A stretch of DNA of 64,000 nucleotides from contig NC_067204.1 in assembly GCF_026262505.1 (NCBI RefSeq), forward strand, positions 14,402,522-14,466,521, written 5' to 3'. This document shows positions 61,776-64,000 of the stretch, one piece after another. The position numbers and the translations under genes are program-made. How positions within the stretch are numbered: position 1 is the stretch's first letter; each line of letters begins with the position of its first letter. The notes under the pieces are model-generated. The model was not told the DNA's origin and searched no databases. It was given only the letters and a program-made list of their open reading frames with translations. Origin of the DNA: Trichomonas vaginalis G3. Taxonomy: Eukaryota > Parabasalia > Trichomonadida > Trichomonadidae.

Positions 61776-63326
61776 TTATATAAGCATTTCATCAAATTCT
61801 GTATATATTAAATTGTCGAATTCATCGTCAAATTCCGACCCAATGTCAATAGAAAATTTTTGTTTTTCCTCGACTTCATGAAGTTTTGCTCTCATTTTTT
61901 CCCCTCCATATTTGACAAGAAGATCCTTCATTTCTTGCGTGCGTGCATAATAGATGGCAGATCTTCCTTTTCGATCTTCTGCAAATAAATCAGCTCCTTT
62001 AAGTATAATAGATTCAGCTAAGTCTTTGTAATTATTACAAACTGCAAACTGAAGAGCAGTACCATCCCCAATATCTCTTTCATTGACATTGGCGCCGTGT
62101 TCTACAATAAGCTTTGCAACATCTTTAGAATGATTCCTAATTGCAGCAATAAGTATTGGTGTAGCATAAATTTTAGCATTAACATCAACACCATGAGAAA
62201 GGAAAATTTCTGCAGTATCTGTACAGTTGTTTCTCAATGGTATTTGATATTCATTAATCTCAGCTCCATGTGAAATTAGAAACTCAGTTAACACTTTATA
62301 ATTTTTTTCAGCTGCGTACTCAATTGGAGTTTTGCTTCCTGAATCTTTTGCATTGATATTTATTTTGTAAACTTCTGGTGAACCTAATAAAAGTTTACAT
62401 ATCTCTATGTTATCATATAAAGCAGCAAAATGTAGTAGGTTTCTCTTACGTCTATCGACTCTTCCAAAATCAAGATTCTCATTTTTGAGCAAATCAATGG
62501 ATTGTGGAAACGCTGCACACCATGGAATTATAGAGTTTTTATCTTTCTCGAAAAAGATAAATAATGCTTTTAAGTTCTGAGCATCTGTGAACTTTTGACA
62601 ATCAAAATTAATGAAATTAACATCATAATTCACATATTCAAGGAAACTATTATTATGAGATGAAATCGCATTCATAATGCAAATATCATCAATTGGATGT
62701 AGTTTTAAGCATTCATTGATAATATCTGTATTTCCGCCGATTAATGATAGTTGAAGACATTTTTCTGTTATTGCAAAATTGCAACTCGAATGAAGAAAAT
62801 AAAAAATGTTCACTGATCCTGAATAAGCGCTAAATTCAATAAGCGAACATTTCCCATGATATATATTGAATGTAGCTTTTGTACAAGATTTCAATGAATG
62901 ATTATTGGCATAATCCTTAAATTTATCGATTTGATCATTTAAAATAATGAATTCAAGATTATCTTCCGAAAATACAAAATAAAACCCAACATGTTGGTCA
63001 AATACGCAGATTTCATTATCTTCAGTTATGACTGCGAATGGTGGAATAGCCGCAGCACCAAATCTCTTGAAATCATTCACGGTTATGGAATTTTTTTTGC
63101 AAATTTGGTTGAGAATATTAAGATAAATTATTCGTGAACGCCAATTATATTTGGATGCTGTTGATATGCTTGTAATAATTTTAGAATAAGAAATTTTATA
63201 TTTATCCACTAATACTGTTGAAATTAAATTAAGAATTTCATCAATGGATTCATTTGATCGTATATGAAATATCTTCTCATATACAGCTACTTGTTCGTCA
63301 TAGAGCTTCAGGTACTCAAGAGACAT
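61776..63326 (-). CDS. DUF3447-type ankyrin-repeat protein F, intact
   Basis: The 516-residue product is the only ankyrin gene in the window with an undisturbed frame. The N-terminal 260 residues are the helical region shared with genes C and D (SLIEFSAYSGSVNIFYFLHS, CLQLSLIGGNTDIINECLKL), and about six ankyrin repeats follow (RNLLHFAALYDNIEICKLLL, KTPIEYAAEKNYKVLTEFLI, GTALQFAVCNNYKDLAESII). An acidic tail ends FDEMLI. The repeats are diverged, so the gene is older than C. The ATG at 63326 follows TCATTTTTAG, which fits the trichomonad initiator. Function is unknown; the family is hugely expanded in trichomonads. Confidence 0.88.
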   Translation of the reverse strand: MSLEYLKLYDEQVAVYEKIFHIRSNESIDEILNLISTVLVDKYKISYSKIITSISTASKYNWRSRIIYLNILNQICKKNSITVNDFKRFGAAAIPPFAVITEDNEICVFDQHVGFYFVFSEDNLEFIILNDQIDKFKDYANNHSLKSCTKATFNIYHGKCSLIEFSAYSGSVNIFYFLHSSCNFAITEKCLQLSLIGGNTDIINECLKLHPIDDICIMNAISSHNNSFLEYVNYDVNFINFDCQKFTDAQNLKALFIFFEKDKNSIIPWCAAFPQSIDLLKNENLDFGRVDRRKRNLLHFAALYDNIEICKLLLGSPEVYKININAKDSGSKTPIEYAAEKNYKVLTEFLISHGAEINEYQIPLRNNCTDTAEIFLSHGVDVNAKIYATPILIAAIRNHSKDVAKLIVEHGANVNERDIGDGTALQFAVCNNYKDLAESIILKGADLFAEDRKGRSAIYYARTQEMKDLLVKYGGEKMRAKLHEVEEKQKFSIDIGSEFDDEFDNLIYTEFDEMLI

Positions 63327-63507
63327 CTAAAAATGATTAATGGAAAAAAAAATTGAATGCATTTTCAAAAGTAAACAAAATGGGATTGATGGATTTTTTA
63401 TTAATATTTTATGAGTTTATGGTTAATGGTGCATTATACCCATTAAATTTCTGACAATGGGTGAGAAATGTCATTGAAATTTTTCCATAAACGACTTATT
63501 AAAAGTG

Positions 63508-64000
63508 TCATTCCGGACCATCCATCAGGTCATTTTCACGCTCGATTGTTACAGGATCAATCTTATGACTAGCACCTATTATTGTTTTATGGGTCCTTTG
63601 ATCATAGGTTCCTGAAATTTTAGTTTTATCAGTTTCAAAAGTTCCTGTAAAAGGATCTCTCGAAACTTGAGCTCCGATTTTCTGTCCTCCTTTTAATGTT
63701 ATCTCTCCACCAGCAGTTACACCTTTTCTCTGTGGATCATATTCTAAAGAGATGCCATGTTTTCTATCAGAAAAAACCTGTTGTGATTTGGGAACAACCT
63801 GGTCCTTTCATAACTCCCATCGATATTTCTTTGCCAGTTGGTGATGTATAAGATCCACTAGCAGTATATGCCTTCCTAAGTGGATCATATTGGATTCATA
63901 AGGAATCTTAGCCTTTTCATGGCTTCCTAGGTGCTGGAATACCAATTGGAACTGATGGATCTGATGGCTTCACAAGTCTTATTGGTTCCTTTTTTGGAAC
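63508..64000 (-). pseudogene. partial, frameshifted beta-repeat protein gene at the window edge
   Basis: The minus strand reads, near its end, ISLEYDPQRKGVTAGGEITL, KGGQKIGAQVSRDPFTGTFE and HKTIIGASHKIDPVTIERE, stopping at a TGA at 63508. Upstream, YDPLRKAYTASGSYTSPTGK repeats the first phrase in another frame, so the protein is built of short beta repeats of the YDPxRKxxTAxG form. Further upstream are stops and frame changes (VPKKEPIRLVKPSDPSVPIG, a Pro-rich part). It continues past the window and looks broken in at least two places. I do not recognise the family. Confidence 0.6.

Noticed and set aside
1-64000. tRNA, rRNA genes and CRISPR arrays
   Set aside because: None noticed by eye; no regularly spaced short repeats with unique spacers were found. 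A covariance-model scan would be needed to exclude tRNAs.

Overview
The window looks like nuclear DNA of a trichomonad parabasalid, most likely Tritrichomonas foetus or a close relative. The grounds are strong A+T richness, compact genes in which no intron is needed, a large multi-span PAS plus class III cyclase protein, an expanded family of DUF3447-type N-terminal region plus ankyrin-repeat proteins, near-ATG promoter boxes, and many DNA-transposon remnants. The species call is inference; the gene families are read directly from the translations.

Layout: 1-4233 holds the N-terminal 1411 codons of a membrane adenylate/guanylate cyclase (minus strand, cut by the window edge). 5846-11172 has the RNase P/MRP subunit POP5 and the lariat debranching enzyme DBR1, separated by a 1.85-kb long-TIR element and a 922-bp near-perfect palindrome. 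11489-17540 has an Sfi1-like centrin-binding protein, two decayed ankyrin genes and a cluster of TTAA-flanked miniature inverted-repeat elements. 18374-22375 has a GYP7/TBC1D15-like Rab GAP and a SEL1L/HRD3-like ER protein. 22.8-35.2 kb is accessory-looking: hairpin repeats, ankyrin genes with premature stops or a minisatellite, a broken Cys-rich membrane protein gene, ribosomal protein eL42, a 5'-truncated ABCA transporter next to an inverted repeat, and a Myb/SANT protein. 36.7-42.7 kb has a pseudokinase, an HRD1-like RING-H2 ligase and a 3.37-kb transposon with 18-bp TIRs and a 10-bp target duplication just upstream of HRD1. 43.0-55.6 kb is the most gene-dense part: an unknown protein, a SEC23-like protein, a KANSL2-type zinc protein, a WDR44-like WD40 protein, a cornichon/ARM-like divergent pair, a three-DM10 axonemal protein, a type I membrane protein and a kelch protein. 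56-64 kb has an 8-bp-TSD miniature element, two more ankyrin genes (one broken), a CUE/Smr protein and a decayed gene at the edge.

How the genes relate: several act in the secretory and ER quality-control pathway (SEL1L/HRD3-like, HRD1-like, SEC23-like, cornichon-like, TBC Rab GAP). Others are RNA processing (POP5, DBR1), cytoskeleton (Sfi1, DM10) or chromatin/DNA binding (KANSL2-type, Myb). They are single transcription units, not an operon. Neighbouring genes lie on both strands and several share short divergent upstream regions. A box reading AAAAGTGACA, in either orientation, sits a few bases upstream of many start codons.

The most unusual signals are four ankyrin paralogues each carrying one in-frame TGA inside an otherwise readable frame, precisely delimited transposon insertions with target duplications, a 21-bp divergent promoter, a fully degenerate pseudokinase, covarying tandem hairpin repeats, and a 37-nt minisatellite lying between ankyrin repeats.
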